A stretch of DNA of 64,000 nucleotides from CAYPAV01 sp964408805. Lineage in GTDB: Bacteria > Pseudomonadota > Alphaproteobacteria > UBA8366. Position 1 is the stretch's first letter; every line of letters starts with the position of its first letter. The stretch spans positions 212,099 to 276,098 of the forward strand of contig CAYPAV010000004.1 of assembly GCA_964408805.1 (NCBI GenBank). Direction: 5' to 3'. Shown here piece after piece: positions 26,754 through 35,454 of this stretch. The notes below the pieces were generated by a model. That model did no database searches and was not told the DNA's origin. It saw only the letters and a list, made by a program, of their open reading frames with translations. A program made the position numbers and the translations under genes.

Positions 26754-27269
26754 TCAATCCATCGTGTCAAAATCGAGCAAGGCCGGGGTATGGCCCTCGG
26801 CCTCCAAAAAGCGCACGAGATCGCCGGCGGCGATGGTCGTCGTCATGTCGTTTCGAAGCGGATGCGCGTTCACCGGCGCCCCCTCCGTCAGGGCCGTATC
26901 CAGCACCATCGTGACCTGGCCCCCGGGGTCATTGACAACGCCGAAAGGCGTCACCGCGCCCGGTTCAACCCCCAGCATGTCCGACAGGGCCTCCGCGCTG
27001 CCAAACGAAAGCGTGCCCTTGGCGCCGATATGCCGGCGGAGCGCCTTCAGATCGACCTCGCGCTCCTCGCCGAGGGTGACCAGGAAGAAGTTCCGTTTCT
27101 TGTCTCTGAGGAACAGGTTCTTGATATGTTGGCCCGGCAGTTCGCCGCGGAGCGCCTGCGATTCCGCGACCGTGCGGAGCGGCGGATGGGTATGGGTCTC
27201 GTGGGCGATGTCGAGCGCGTCGAGCCGCCGGAAAAGACCCGCATCGTCGATCGGAGGTGTCTCTGTCAT
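26754..27269 (-). CDS. YbaK/ProX-type aminoacyl-tRNA deacylase
   Basis: 171-residue free-standing editing domain (PrdX/ProXp-ala type) that clears Ala mis-loaded on tRNA-Pro. Motifs: THPPLRTVAES, GQHIKNLFLRDKK, the catalytic-lysine region FLVTL, and GAVTPFGVVND. ATG 27269; the frame extends 21 codons upstream into low-complexity sequence. Confidence 0.88.
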   Translation of the reverse strand: MTETPPIDDAGLFRRLDALDIAHETHTHPPLRTVAESQALRGELPGQHIKNLFLRDKKRNFFLVTLGEEREVDLKALRRHIGAKGTLSFGSAEALSDMLGVEPGAVTPFGVVNDPGGQVTMVLDTALTEGAPVNAHPLRNDMTTTIAAGDLVRFLEAEGHTPALLDFDTMD

Positions 27270-27340
27270 GGGGCGGCTTGTACCCCAAGCGCCCGCCGCC
27301 CCGCAAGCGGGGCCCCGTGCCGCCGCCCGCAAAGGTTTTC

Positions 27341-27368
27341 TTGCAAAGCCCCGGCGATTCCGTATTAT
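27341..27368 (+). promoter_or_regulatory. sigma-70 promoter of tRNA-Gly
   Basis: -35 TTGCAA (27341-27346) and -10 TATTAT (27363-27368) separated by 16 bases; predicted start about 25 bases before the tRNA. Confidence 0.65.
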
Positions 27369-27399
27369 CCGGCCGCTATCCTCATGGGGCGATAGCGAC

Positions 27400-27474
27400 G
27401 CGGGCGTAGCTCAGGGGTAGAGCGCAACCTTGCCAAGGTTGAAGTCGTGAGTTCGAATCTCATCGCCCGCTCCA
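27400..27474 (+). tRNA. tRNA-Gly (anticodon GCC)
   Basis: 75 bases including an encoded CCA. Acceptor GCGGGCG/CGCCCGC, D arm GCTC/GAGC, anticodon stem CAACC/GGTTG with loop TTGCCAA (GCC), T arm GTGAG/CTCAT with TTCGAAT loop. All stems pair perfectly. Confidence 0.97.
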
Positions 27475-28020
27475 ATTTCTCCCTTGTTGTCAGTAACATA
27501 CAAAGAATTCCTGGATACGATGACTTCGCGCCGTTCGTCGGGGGAAGCATTAGGGAAGCAAGCGGCGCGATTTCAGGCCTTTTGGCGAATTAGGTATCGA
27601 CGGTTTCGGAGAAGGCACTTGCCATCGTTTGGCTGCGCATCGGAATAAGTTCGGCCGGACGGCAACTCCGCACCGTGGCTTGCCACCGGATCGGCTACCT
27701 ACAGCTCCAATCAAAGGAAGATGCGCGGGAGTACCCTTAATGCGGCAAACGGCCGGCCGGGTCCCATGCATTCGAAGTTTGGACGCCAGCGGTTGCCCGC
27801 CGTAGAGGATGATAATTTGAGAGACAGAACGCTCAATGCCTCGGCGCTGCGGTTGCTCAAATGGGTTTCCGATATCAAATATTCTTTAGGTTCCAATTTC
27901 TAATTTTTTTCCAAAATTTCTAATAATGTGTTCTCAAAAAATTTTCGGATCGATCTCTAATCGCCAATTCAGCATCTGGTTCCAGACATCAATCACCGCG
28001 TTATCGAAAGTGGAAGAACT

Positions 28021-28056
28021 GACGACTGCTTATCCTTCAACTCCGGACGTAAAATC
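28021..28056 (+). repeat. imperfect direct repeat, copy 1
   Basis: 36 bases beginning GACGACTGCTTATCC. Matches 28405-28440 at 30 of 36 positions, 384 bases apart, in non-coding sequence. Confidence 0.6.
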
Positions 28057-28404
28057 TTGTCGCCGTTTTAGTCTCTTCCTAGCCAACAGCAGACATTAAG
28101 CCGTCCGAACCGCCCGCAATTTCAAAACTTGAGGTAGGTCAAATTGCCTTTCCTCTCGATGCGATAGACTGGTCCACCCATTGGTTATCGCATACCCACT
28201 CTCAAGGGAATTTTGATGGGCAGCGTTTCCAGCAAGGTTAACCACCTCTCGGATTGTTGCTGCATCACCGTGAAATAGCATTTCGAATGGGCGCTCAGTC
28301 TTCCGAACCGGGTCACCTCCGGGCATTTCCGACCGTCCGAAACTTAGTCCGCTTTACCCCAATCTTCGGACATCGACTGCGCGAATTTCGAAAAGCGGCC
28401 GATG

Positions 28405-28440
28405 GACGGCAGCTTATCCCTCAACACCGGACGTAATTTC
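28405..28440 (+). repeat. imperfect direct repeat, copy 2
   Basis: 36 bases beginning GACGGCAGCTTATCC. Partner of 28021-28056; the core CTTATCC, TCAAC, CCGGACGTAA is shared. Confidence 0.6.
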
Positions 28441-28759
28441 GGATCGTGGATTTAGGCGGAAAATAGCCAACTGTAGTCATTTAGAAAAAGCCAATGGAAC
28501 GTCCGTCTTCGGGACGCCGGGGCATCAATTTGGTAAACGGCGATGCCATCGGGTGAGGGCCGCCCATAGGTTCAAAAGCGGTCATGTTGTTGGCCCCGAA
28601 ATGCGACGACTTAATCGCTGTTCCGACGGCACCCATGCATTTTCGTGATCGAAAAGAGAAACCGCATAGGACAATGAAATTAATATGAGCGAGGATACAA
28701 ATACAGGGATGGGTCCGCCCTCACCGCCAAAATCGAGTTCTGTAGGGGAGTCCGAGTGC

Positions 28760-29968
28760 ATGAAAATCACGGCCATCGATACCATTAGGCTGGAGGAATT
28801 CGGCAACGTCCTGTGGCTTCATATCCACACGGACGAGGGCATCACAGGTCTTGGCGAGACTTGGTTCGGTGCCAAGGCCATCGAAAGCTATATTCACGAG
28901 TCCGTGGCGCCCGTTATTCTGGGCCGCGATGCGCGCCAGATTGAACGCTTGGGCCGCGACCTCACGCCCTATGTGGGTTTCACGGGCACGGGCGTCGAAA
29001 CGCGGGGCCGCTCCGCCGTCGATATCGCGCTTTGGGACATCTTCGGCAAGGCGACCGGGCAGCCGGTATACCAACTGCTTGGCGGTCTCTGCCGCGACAA
29101 GGTGCGGACCTACAACACCTGCGCCGGTTACAAGTACGTGCGCAATAAGCCCGATTGGGGCACCGACGATTGGGGCTTGGACAGCCAATCAGATGGTCCT
29201 TACGAGGACTTGGACGCGTTCCTCAACGCCGCCGACGAGCTTGCGCTTTCCTTGCTGGAGCAAGGTATCACGGGCATGAAGATCTGGCCGCTCGATTTCG
29301 CCGCCCTGGAGAGCGACGGTTTTTATGTTTCCTCCGCCGATCTCGACAAGGCAATCGAGCCGTTCGCCAAGATCCGGAGCGCGGTCGGCGACAAGATGGA
29401 CATCATGGTGGAATGCCATTCGCTTTGGCGCTTCCCCGCCATCCTGAAAGTTGCCGCAGCGTTGGAGCAGTTCGACCCCTTCTGGATCGAAGACCCCATC
29501 CGCAATGACAGCCTGGAAGCCTACTCCGACTTCGCCGCCGCCACCACGATTCCGATTTGCGCCAGCGAAACCCTAGGCGGCAAGTGGGCCTTCCGCGACA
29601 TGCTGGACACGGGCGCGGCCGCCATCATCATGCCCGACCTCGCCTGGTGCGGCGGCATCACGGAAACGCGGAAGATCGCCGCCATCGCCGACAGCTATCA
29701 TCGGCCCGTGGCGCCGCACGATTGCCAGGGACCGGTGGTCCTGCAGGCGTCGGTGCACATGTCGTTGGCAATACCCAACGCATTGATCCAGGAATCGGTC
29801 CGCGCCTTTTACGCCGGTTGGTACGGCGAATTGGTCGATCGCGTGCCGCGGCCTATCGATGGCTACTTCTTGCCACCCGAGGGCCCGGGCCTCGGCATCG
29901 AACTTCTGCCGGAGATCCCGAACCGCAAGGACGCCACCGTCGTGACCAGCAAACTCGACCAGATGTGA
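28760..29968 (+). CDS. mandelate racemase / muconate lactonizing family enzyme
   Basis: 402-residue enolase-superfamily enzyme with an N-terminal capping domain and a barrel. It carries acid ligands in MVECHS, WIEDPI and CASETLGG, a lysine region GMKIWP, and a C-terminal His-Asp in APHDCQGP, consistent with a sugar-acid dehydratase or racemase. The specific substrate cannot be assigned. ATG 28760 follows GGGGAG; a frame from 28685 adds 25 low-quality residues. A terminator lies about 120 bases downstream. Confidence 0.87.
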   Translation: MKITAIDTIRLEEFGNVLWLHIHTDEGITGLGETWFGAKAIESYIHESVAPVILGRDARQIERLGRDLTPYVGFTGTGVETRGRSAVDIALWDIFGKATGQPVYQLLGGLCRDKVRTYNTCAGYKYVRNKPDWGTDDWGLDSQSDGPYEDLDAFLNAADELALSLLEQGITGMKIWPLDFAALESDGFYVSSADLDKAIEPFAKIRSAVGDKMDIMVECHSLWRFPAILKVAAALEQFDPFWIEDPIRNDSLEAYSDFAAATTIPICASETLGGKWAFRDMLDTGAAAIIMPDLAWCGGITETRKIAAIADSYHRPVAPHDCQGPVVLQASVHMSLAIPNALIQESVRAFYAGWYGELVDRVPRPIDGYFLPPEGPGLGIELLPEIPNRKDATVVTSKLDQM

Positions 29969-30090
29969 TGCCAACGGTGCTTGAGATGCTATGTCGTCGA
30001 TAACGGCGTCGTCGTTTGGGTGAAGTGCCCCTGAGCAGTCCATACAACATTCACTTTGCGGGTTGAGACTGCCCTGACTCCTCGCAATGA

Positions 30091-30128
30091 AAAATGCCCC
30101 GTTCCTCCATAGGCCGGGCATTTTTTTT
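30091..30128 (+). terminator. bidirectional intrinsic terminator
   Basis: AAAATGCCC paired with GGGCATTTT around a loop, with T-runs on both strands. It can end the racemase-family transcript from the left and the 52-codon mini-gene from the right. Confidence 0.85.
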
Positions 30129-30161
30129 AAGTCCTGAAAATCTAGCTTCGGGCCTCGCGGA

Positions 30162-30320
30162 CTACCGCCATCGCTTCGACCGCAGACGCGCCAACGCGGC
30201 CGCTAACGCCTCAGCGGATACCTCCAACGGAGAAGCGGCCGCGTAATGATTGTGGATCGTCGGTTTGATATAGTTCGTGCTGTCCGGAAACTCACCGGCC
30301 AAATCGATGTCGTCGCCCAT
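30162..30320 (-). CDS. 52-residue small protein of unknown function
   Basis: Begins MGDDIDLAGEFPDST and ends in an Ala-rich basic helix (ALAAALARLRSKRW). Not recognised. Supported by context rather than homology: AAGGGGAAG ribosome site before ATG 30320, a good -10/-35 pair further upstream, and the bidirectional terminator just after. The frame is open to 30428 but the longer form would start ahead of the promoter. Confidence 0.5.
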   Translation of the reverse strand: MGDDIDLAGEFPDSTNYIKPTIHNHYAAASPLEVSAEALAAALARLRSKRWR

Positions 30321-30348
30321 GCGCTTCCCCTTGGGACTATCGCGCTGG

Positions 30349-30378
30349 ATTATATCCTGGGTCGGCAAATGCTGTCTA
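30349..30378 (-). promoter_or_regulatory. sigma-70 promoter of the 52-residue gene
   Basis: On the minus strand, -35 TAGACA (30378-30373), an 18-base spacer, then -10 TATAAT (30354-30349). Predicted start near 30341, about 20 bases before the ATG. Confidence 0.65.
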
Positions 30379-30429
30379 ATTTCGCGAATAACGTTTGCAT
30401 GGGGTTTTAGGTTATTTGGACTCGGCAAC

Positions 30430-31035
30430 CGGTATACAACGCTGCGGGTTTCAAGTTTGTAGGAAATGCGTTTTCGGCGTGCCCGAGTTAGGCGCTTGTC
30501 GAACCGTCCCGGCCATAATCCCGTTCATAGGTCTCCTGCCGACAAAACCCTGCCGCGATAAGGTCCATATACAGTTCTCGGACAAGAGTATCGGTTGGGG
30601 CAATGCCGATGCTGCGTCCGAATTCTGCATCGTCGGCATTCGAATTTGAGTACATATTTCTGGATCCGGTTGAATGGTCAAAACATTTTATGGAGAATCT
30701 AGGGAGGAAATTCAGAATGCTCCTCATCGATGATGGCTGGGAAAATAATGCCAATCTGGGCGCACGAAAGGGACGGCCGCTCCACAGTCCATCGAGCCCA
30801 ACCGCGTCGACCAATCCTTCGCTCTTTGGGGACTACGGGCCGATCGCCGCTCGCCAAGCAAGGTCTAACTTAACGATTGGTACGAAACCCGGGGGCCGGT
30901 CAGACAAACCCGTATCTGAATGTGCAATTCCCAACCTTGACCTGGATCAAGGTAGCGCACCGAGACAAGTGATCGAATCGTGTCATAAATGGGATTGCAG
31001 AGAATATTATTTAAGAAATACAAAAGGAAAATTTA
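30430..31035 (+). other. non-coding or decayed interval
   Basis: Overlapping short frames on both strands (30488-30814 minus, 30603-31043 plus) lack ribosome sites and resemble nothing known. The only clear feature is a 48-base sequence (30857-30904) repeated in inverted orientation at the right end of the window. Confidence 0.5.
30857..30904 (+). repeat. dispersed inverted repeat, left copy
   Basis: 48 bases beginning AGCAAGGTCTAACTTAACGA. It matches the reverse complement of 63946-63993 at 44 of 48 positions. Surrounding bases do not match. Confidence 0.75.
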
Positions 31036-31353
31036 ATGGCTAGATCTTCCAAGCATCCTATCCAGGACAAGGGAGAGGTCTCGATAGATTTTCCGGAGAA
31101 ATTCTATATGGGGTCGTTTTCCCGGGACTCAAAGTTCGAAGCGCTCGTGGAAAACGACGGTCTGCTGATCAAACTGTTTCGTGACAAGGGAGAGAAGCGT
31201 AAGGTTCAAATCCATCTCCATCATCACCTTTTGGCCGATATTCTATCCGAGTGGGCGCTGTCGCTGCGCAAACAGTCGCCCATGGATCAAGACCATCGGG
31301 AGACGCTGCTTGCGGCTTTGAGAGAAGCCGTCGCCGCCTTGAATCGAAGCTAA
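31036..31353 (+). CDS. hypothetical protein, 105 residues
   Basis: Not recognised. Basic N-terminus (MARSSKHP), a beta-rich middle (VSIDFPEKFYMG, KRKVQIHLHHHLL) and a helical C-terminus (LLAALREAVAALNRS). AAAAGGAAAA lies upstream of ATG 31036, and codon use is regular, so the gene is probably real. It stands alone in the gene-poor segment. Confidence 0.6.
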   Translation: MARSSKHPIQDKGEVSIDFPEKFYMGSFSRDSKFEALVENDGLLIKLFRDKGEKRKVQIHLHHHLLADILSEWALSLRKQSPMDQDHRETLLAALREAVAALNRS

Positions 31354-31860
31354 CGCCCGAACATCCATTTTCAAAGACGGCTTATCTCAACTAAATATCG
31401 CCGATCGCTATAGACGACGGTGCAGAATCCAACTCCGAAATTCGTCCGTTCTGGGTCGATAATGTTGATAAAGTCGGGAGCTGAGTGGCGTGACGCAACA
31501 ATATAATCGAGAGGACGGCCTCTGGAGATCTTTCTTGCTCTACAGGCATCGGTTTTGAACCATTTTGCGTTCTGGCGGCCCGAAAATCGTTTATCAACAG
31601 TATCAGTCAAATGTCCCCTTCTGGCCAAGGTGATCGTCCTCCGTCGGAACAAATTTAGAAGCGTGCCGGCGTCGATCGTTCCGTCGATGAACCCTTGATG
31701 CGCAACAACCACGGCCTCGACCTGAAAATCTTCAATCCACTCAATGCAAGCCGATGGGCCAGCTTGATTGGTATCATTGGGGAGGGGCCGATTTCCCGAT
31801 AGTATTCAGCGATCACCGAATGCCACCGCCGCGACACATTTGCCGTTGAAAGAGGAAGCC
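31354..31860 (+). other. intergenic region before the COG2403 gene
   Basis: No gene supported. A minus-strand frame at 31371-31712 is open but has no ribosome site. An FNR-type box sits at 31764-31777. Confidence 0.5.
31764..31777 (+). promoter_or_regulatory. FNR/FixK-type box upstream of the COG2403 GTPase
   Basis: TTGAT-TGGT-ATCAT, 9 of 10 to consensus, centred about 90 bases upstream of ATG 31861. Confidence 0.5.
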
Positions 31861-33216
31861 ATGGTCTCAAATGATGGTGTCCGCCGGATTGTAATCTTGG
31901 GGGCGGCCGGCCGGGATTTTCACAATTTCAATGTTCTCTATCGCAACGATCCGTCGACCCGCGTGGTAGCGTTCACTTCGGCCCAAATACCCGGCATCTC
32001 GGGTCGTCTATACCCACCGGAATTGGCGGGGACCCGCTATCCGGACGGGATTCCGATTGTCGACGAGGATGAACTCGAGGCGATTTGCGCCGGCGGTGCG
32101 ATCGACCAGGTCGATTTCGCTTATAGCGACGTTCCGCACGCGCGGGTGATGCATGCCGCCTCGCGCGCCATGAGTGCCGGCGCAAGCTTTTATCTCGCTG
32201 GGCCGAGTGAAACCGAATTGCGGGCCCGTGTCCCCGTGATCGCCGTTTGCGCCGTTCGTACCGGTTGCGGCAAATCGCAAACGGCGCGTCACATCTCGCA
32301 ATTTCTCTCTAAGAAGGGGCTGCGTGTCGCGGCAATTCGGCATCCCATGCCATATGGTGATTTGGCGCGGCAGGTGGTCCAGCGGTTCGCCGAAGTCGCC
32401 GATCTCACCGCCGCCGAATGCACGATCGAGGAGCGCGAGGAATACGAACCCCATATCGCGGACGGCTCGGTCGTCTTCGCCGGAGTCGACTACGCGGCGA
32501 TCATGGCTGAAGCCGAAGCCGAAGCCGACGTGATTTTGTGGGACGGTGGCAACAACGATTTCTCGTTCATCAAGCCCGACGTGATGATTACCTTGGTCGA
32601 TGCGCTGCGACCGGATGATTTGACCACACACCATCCGGGCGAGACGACACTCCGCTTGGCCGATATCGTGATTATTGCCAAAGCCGATTCGGCGCCGTCG
32701 CGGCAGGTCTCGGCGCTTGAAACGCGCCTCAAGGGGCTACTGCCCGACCGTCCGATCGTGCGGGCCGCATCGCCGGTCAAACTGGACCGGCCGGACGCGG
32801 TCGAGGGAAAACGCGTCTTGATCGTCGAGGATGGCCCCACGATCACTCATGGCGGCATGCCGTGGGGGGCCGGGCATCAAATCGTTAGCACGCTTTCATC
32901 GGTCACGCTGGTCGACCCGCGCACCCATGCACACCCCGAGATTATCAAGGTTTTCGACGCCTATCCTCATATTGGCCCGGTGTTGCCGGCGATGGGATAC
33001 GGACCGAAACAACTAGCGGCGCTGCAGGCGACGATCAATGCCGCGTCGGCGGATGTCGTCGTCGCGGCGACGCCGATCGATCTCGCCGTCCAGATTGAAG
33101 TGAACAAGCCGGTCGTTCGTGCGCGCTACCGATACGTCGATTTTGGTTCGCCGCGTCTGACCACCTTGCTAGACGCCAGGCTATCGGACCTCGGGTTGCT
33201 TTCGAGCAGCGGGTGA
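31861..33216 (+). CDS. COG2403 GTPase / cyclic 2,3-diphosphoglycerate synthetase-like
   Basis: 451 residues. N-terminal Rossmann-like part (RRIVILGAAGRDFHNFN), then a P-loop CAVRTGCGKSQTAR near residue 140 and a DGGNND Walker-B-like site. Related to archaeal cyclic 2,3-bisphosphoglycerate synthetase, but bacterial members are widespread where that compound is not known, so the reaction is open. ATG 31861 follows AGAGGAAG; the frame continues upstream to 31768. The FNR-type box suggests low-oxygen expression along with the amino acid oxidation operons. Confidence 0.75.
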   Translation: MVSNDGVRRIVILGAAGRDFHNFNVLYRNDPSTRVVAFTSAQIPGISGRLYPPELAGTRYPDGIPIVDEDELEAICAGGAIDQVDFAYSDVPHARVMHAASRAMSAGASFYLAGPSETELRARVPVIAVCAVRTGCGKSQTARHISQFLSKKGLRVAAIRHPMPYGDLARQVVQRFAEVADLTAAECTIEEREEYEPHIADGSVVFAGVDYAAIMAEAEAEADVILWDGGNNDFSFIKPDVMITLVDALRPDDLTTHHPGETTLRLADIVIIAKADSAPSRQVSALETRLKGLLPDRPIVRAASPVKLDRPDAVEGKRVLIVEDGPTITHGGMPWGAGHQIVSTLSSVTLVDPRTHAHPEIIKVFDAYPHIGPVLPAMGYGPKQLAALQATINAASADVVVAATPIDLAVQIEVNKPVVRARYRYVDFGSPRLTTLLDARLSDLGLLSSSG

Positions 33217-33420
33217 AGTTTAAGAGCCGTTGGCGACGTCGGCCAATGGGATGGACTTGCTGTTTTCCCGGCTGGTTGGTCTGAGAAGACTAACGCCAGC
33301 ACGGACTAGGAAAAGCAGCCATGACAAGAACAACGGAAGAGTCGGTCCCAGGCCCTGACCATGCTTGTCCGGCTCCTCGCCCGGGTAGCCGCCGGTGAAT
33401 GCGCCGCCGTCCTCCGTCAA

Positions 33421-35259
33421 TCAGGCCCCGTGCCGTGGGCGCGGCTTGATCCGGACCCCAGTCAGTGCGGCGAGCTCGTTCTCCGTCAAGGTTTCCTTCT
33501 CCAAGAGCTGAGCCGCGCCCGCATCCAGCGTCGCGCGTTTATCCGACAGGATCGCGACCGCCTTGTCGAATGCCCCGTCGACGATTTCGCGGACCGCTCT
33601 ATCGATTTCGTGCGCGGTCTCGTCGCTGTAGTCGCGCTGCTGCAACGCCGTCTGCGGCGCGCCTTCGAGGTACGGGCTCGGCTCCCTCTCGTAGGATACA
33701 TGGCCGAGGCTCTCCCGCATGCCGTAGCGGGTCACCATAGTGCGCGCGATATCGGTCGCCTTGGCGAGGTCGTCGGTAGCGCCGGTCGAGAGGTGACCGT
33801 AAACGATATACTCCGCCGCCCGCCCGCCAAGCAGCACCGCCATCTTATTCTCGAGCTCGTCCCTGGTCATTAGGTAGCGGTCCTCGGTCGGCCGCTGGAT
33901 CGTGTATCCGAGCGCGCCGATACCACGAGGAATGATCGAGACCTTGTGGACCTTCTCGGTCCCGGGCGCCGATAGGGCGACTAGGGCGTGACCCATCTCG
34001 TGATTCGCCACAACCTCGCGCTCGAAGCCGTTCAAGAGCCGGTTCTTCTTTTCGAGCCCGGCGACAATGCGCTCGACCGCCGCGTTGAAGTCGTCCATGG
34101 TCACCGCGTCAGCGTTGCGCCTGGTTGCGTGTAGCGCGGCTTCGTTGACTAGGTTCTCCAGATCGGCGCCGGTGAAACCCGGCGTCAGCGCCGCGATCTT
34201 CTCCGGATCGACGTCCGCCGCCCGCGTGACGCGCGGCAAGTGTACCCCGAGGATCGCGATTCGCCCGAGCTTGTCGGGCCGGTCGACCAACACCTGGCGG
34301 TCGAACCGCCCGGCGCGCAACAGCGCCGGGTCGAGAATTTCAGGTCGGTTGGTCGCGGCCAGCAGGATCAGTCCGTGGCTCGGATCGAAGCCGTCCATTT
34401 CGGAGAGCAGCTGGTTCAAGGTCTGCTCCTTCTCATCGTGGCCGCCACCAAGGCCGGGAAAGGCGCCGCGCGCCCGGCCGAGCGCGTCGAGCTCGTCGAT
34501 GAAGATGATGCAGGGCGCGTGTTTGCGGCTTTGCTCGAACAGGTCGCGCACCCGGGCCGCCCCGACGCCGACGAACATCTCGACGAACTCGGAGCCGTTG
34601 ATCGAGAAGAACGGCACCCCCGCTTCGCCGGCGACCGCGCGTGCGAGCAACGTTTTGCCGGTCCCGGGCGGGCCGACCAGAAGCACCCCTTTCGGGATGC
34701 GTCCCCCGAGTCGACCGTAGCGACCCGGGTCACGCAGGAACGACACGACTTCCTCCAACTCCTCCTTCGCCTCGTCGACCCCGGCGACGTCGTCAAAGGT
34801 GACACTGGTGTCGCGCTCGACATAAACCTTGGCCTTGGACTTGCCGATCGCCATCATCCCACCGCCCATGCCGCCCGCCATGCGGCGTATCAGGAACATC
34901 CAGATTCCGATGAACAGCACGAAAGGGATGATCCAGGAGAGGATATCCTTGATCAGGGTGCTTTCGATGCGGCCGGCGAACTTGACACCGTATTTCTCCA
35001 GTTCCTTGGCAAGCGAAGGCTCGACCCTGACCGCGAGCACGAACCGCCGTCCGTCGGCGAGCGTCTGGCGCAGCTCACCACGAATATGCGTGTCGGTTAC
35101 AGTAACGCTTTCGATCTGGCCTTTTTCCAGCAATTCGCGGAATTCGCTGTAGGGCACAGGTTCGAACCGTCGGCTTTGGACCCAGACGTTCTGAAAAATC
35201 AATATCAGAATGACCGCGGCTAGGAAAAACCAAATGTTGAACTGGGTCTTCTTCTCCAT
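33421..35259 (-). CDS. ftsH: ATP-dependent zinc metalloprotease FtsH (short paralogue)
   Basis: 612 residues. One membrane segment at the very N-terminus, a periplasmic domain and a second segment near residues 95-115. The AAA module has GPPGTGKT, IIFIDELDALG and LRAGRFDRQV; zinc site H420-E421-M-G-H424. Degrades misfolded membrane proteins. ATG 35259 follows AGGAGT. It is not in the usual tilS-ftsH-folP setting, so it is likely a second copy. The region between it and DUF2238 is divergent. Confidence 0.93.
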   Translation of the reverse strand: MEKKTQFNIWFFLAAVILILIFQNVWVQSRRFEPVPYSEFRELLEKGQIESVTVTDTHIRGELRQTLADGRRFVLAVRVEPSLAKELEKYGVKFAGRIESTLIKDILSWIIPFVLFIGIWMFLIRRMAGGMGGGMMAIGKSKAKVYVERDTSVTFDDVAGVDEAKEELEEVVSFLRDPGRYGRLGGRIPKGVLLVGPPGTGKTLLARAVAGEAGVPFFSINGSEFVEMFVGVGAARVRDLFEQSRKHAPCIIFIDELDALGRARGAFPGLGGGHDEKEQTLNQLLSEMDGFDPSHGLILLAATNRPEILDPALLRAGRFDRQVLVDRPDKLGRIAILGVHLPRVTRAADVDPEKIAALTPGFTGADLENLVNEAALHATRRNADAVTMDDFNAAVERIVAGLEKKNRLLNGFEREVVANHEMGHALVALSAPGTEKVHKVSIIPRGIGALGYTIQRPTEDRYLMTRDELENKMAVLLGGRAAEYIVYGHLSTGATDDLAKATDIARTMVTRYGMRESLGHVSYEREPSPYLEGAPQTALQQRDYSDETAHEIDRAVREIVDGAFDKAVAILSDKRATLDAGAAQLLEKETLTENELAALTGVRIKPRPRHGA

Positions 35260-35441
35260 GCCGGCCTTACTCCTCACTGCAGTGTCTTCATGGGGCTGCG
35301 CCGGTCCGGCCCGTGCGCCTCAATGCGCATAGACCCGGGCATAGCGAGTGCTCCCACGCGGGCCGCGTAGCGCGGTCATCCCGCACTCCCGTCCCCAGAT
35401 CAGCGGATTTCGCGGATTTTCCCGCAACGGCCCAACGGTGC

Positions 35442-35447
35442 TATAAT
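35442..35447 (+). promoter_or_regulatory. perfect -10 box eight bases before a GTG start
   Basis: TATAAT at 35442-35447; transcription would begin about at the GTG 35455, which suggests a leaderless message for the DUF2238 gene. The -35 region (TTCCCG) is weak. Confidence 0.45.
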
Positions 35448-35454
35448 CTGGTCC

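Larger units (their letters stand above)
27475..28759 (+). other. gene-poor, AT-richer segment downstream of tRNA-Gly
   Basis: About 1.3 kb with no frame I can support; short frames on both strands have poor codon use and no ribosome sites. It is clearly AT-richer around 27880-27960. It contains a pair of 36-base imperfect repeats. Position after a tRNA gene suggests the scar of an integrated element, but no integrase and no duplicated tRNA 3' end was seen. Confidence 0.6.

Noticed and set aside
28096..28326. 76-codon minus-strand frame in the gene-poor segment
   Set aside because: Protein-like composition but no ribosome site, promoter or known motif; could be chance.
31371..31712. Minus-strand frame with vague likeness to a CAP/SCP C-terminus
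   Set aside because: No Cys/His pattern of the family, no ribosome site, and the frame is closed just upstream.
33220..33420. 66-codon minus frame directly after the ftsH stop, with a possible membrane helix
   Set aside because: Needs a TTG start adjacent to the stop, no ribosome site and no recognisable family.
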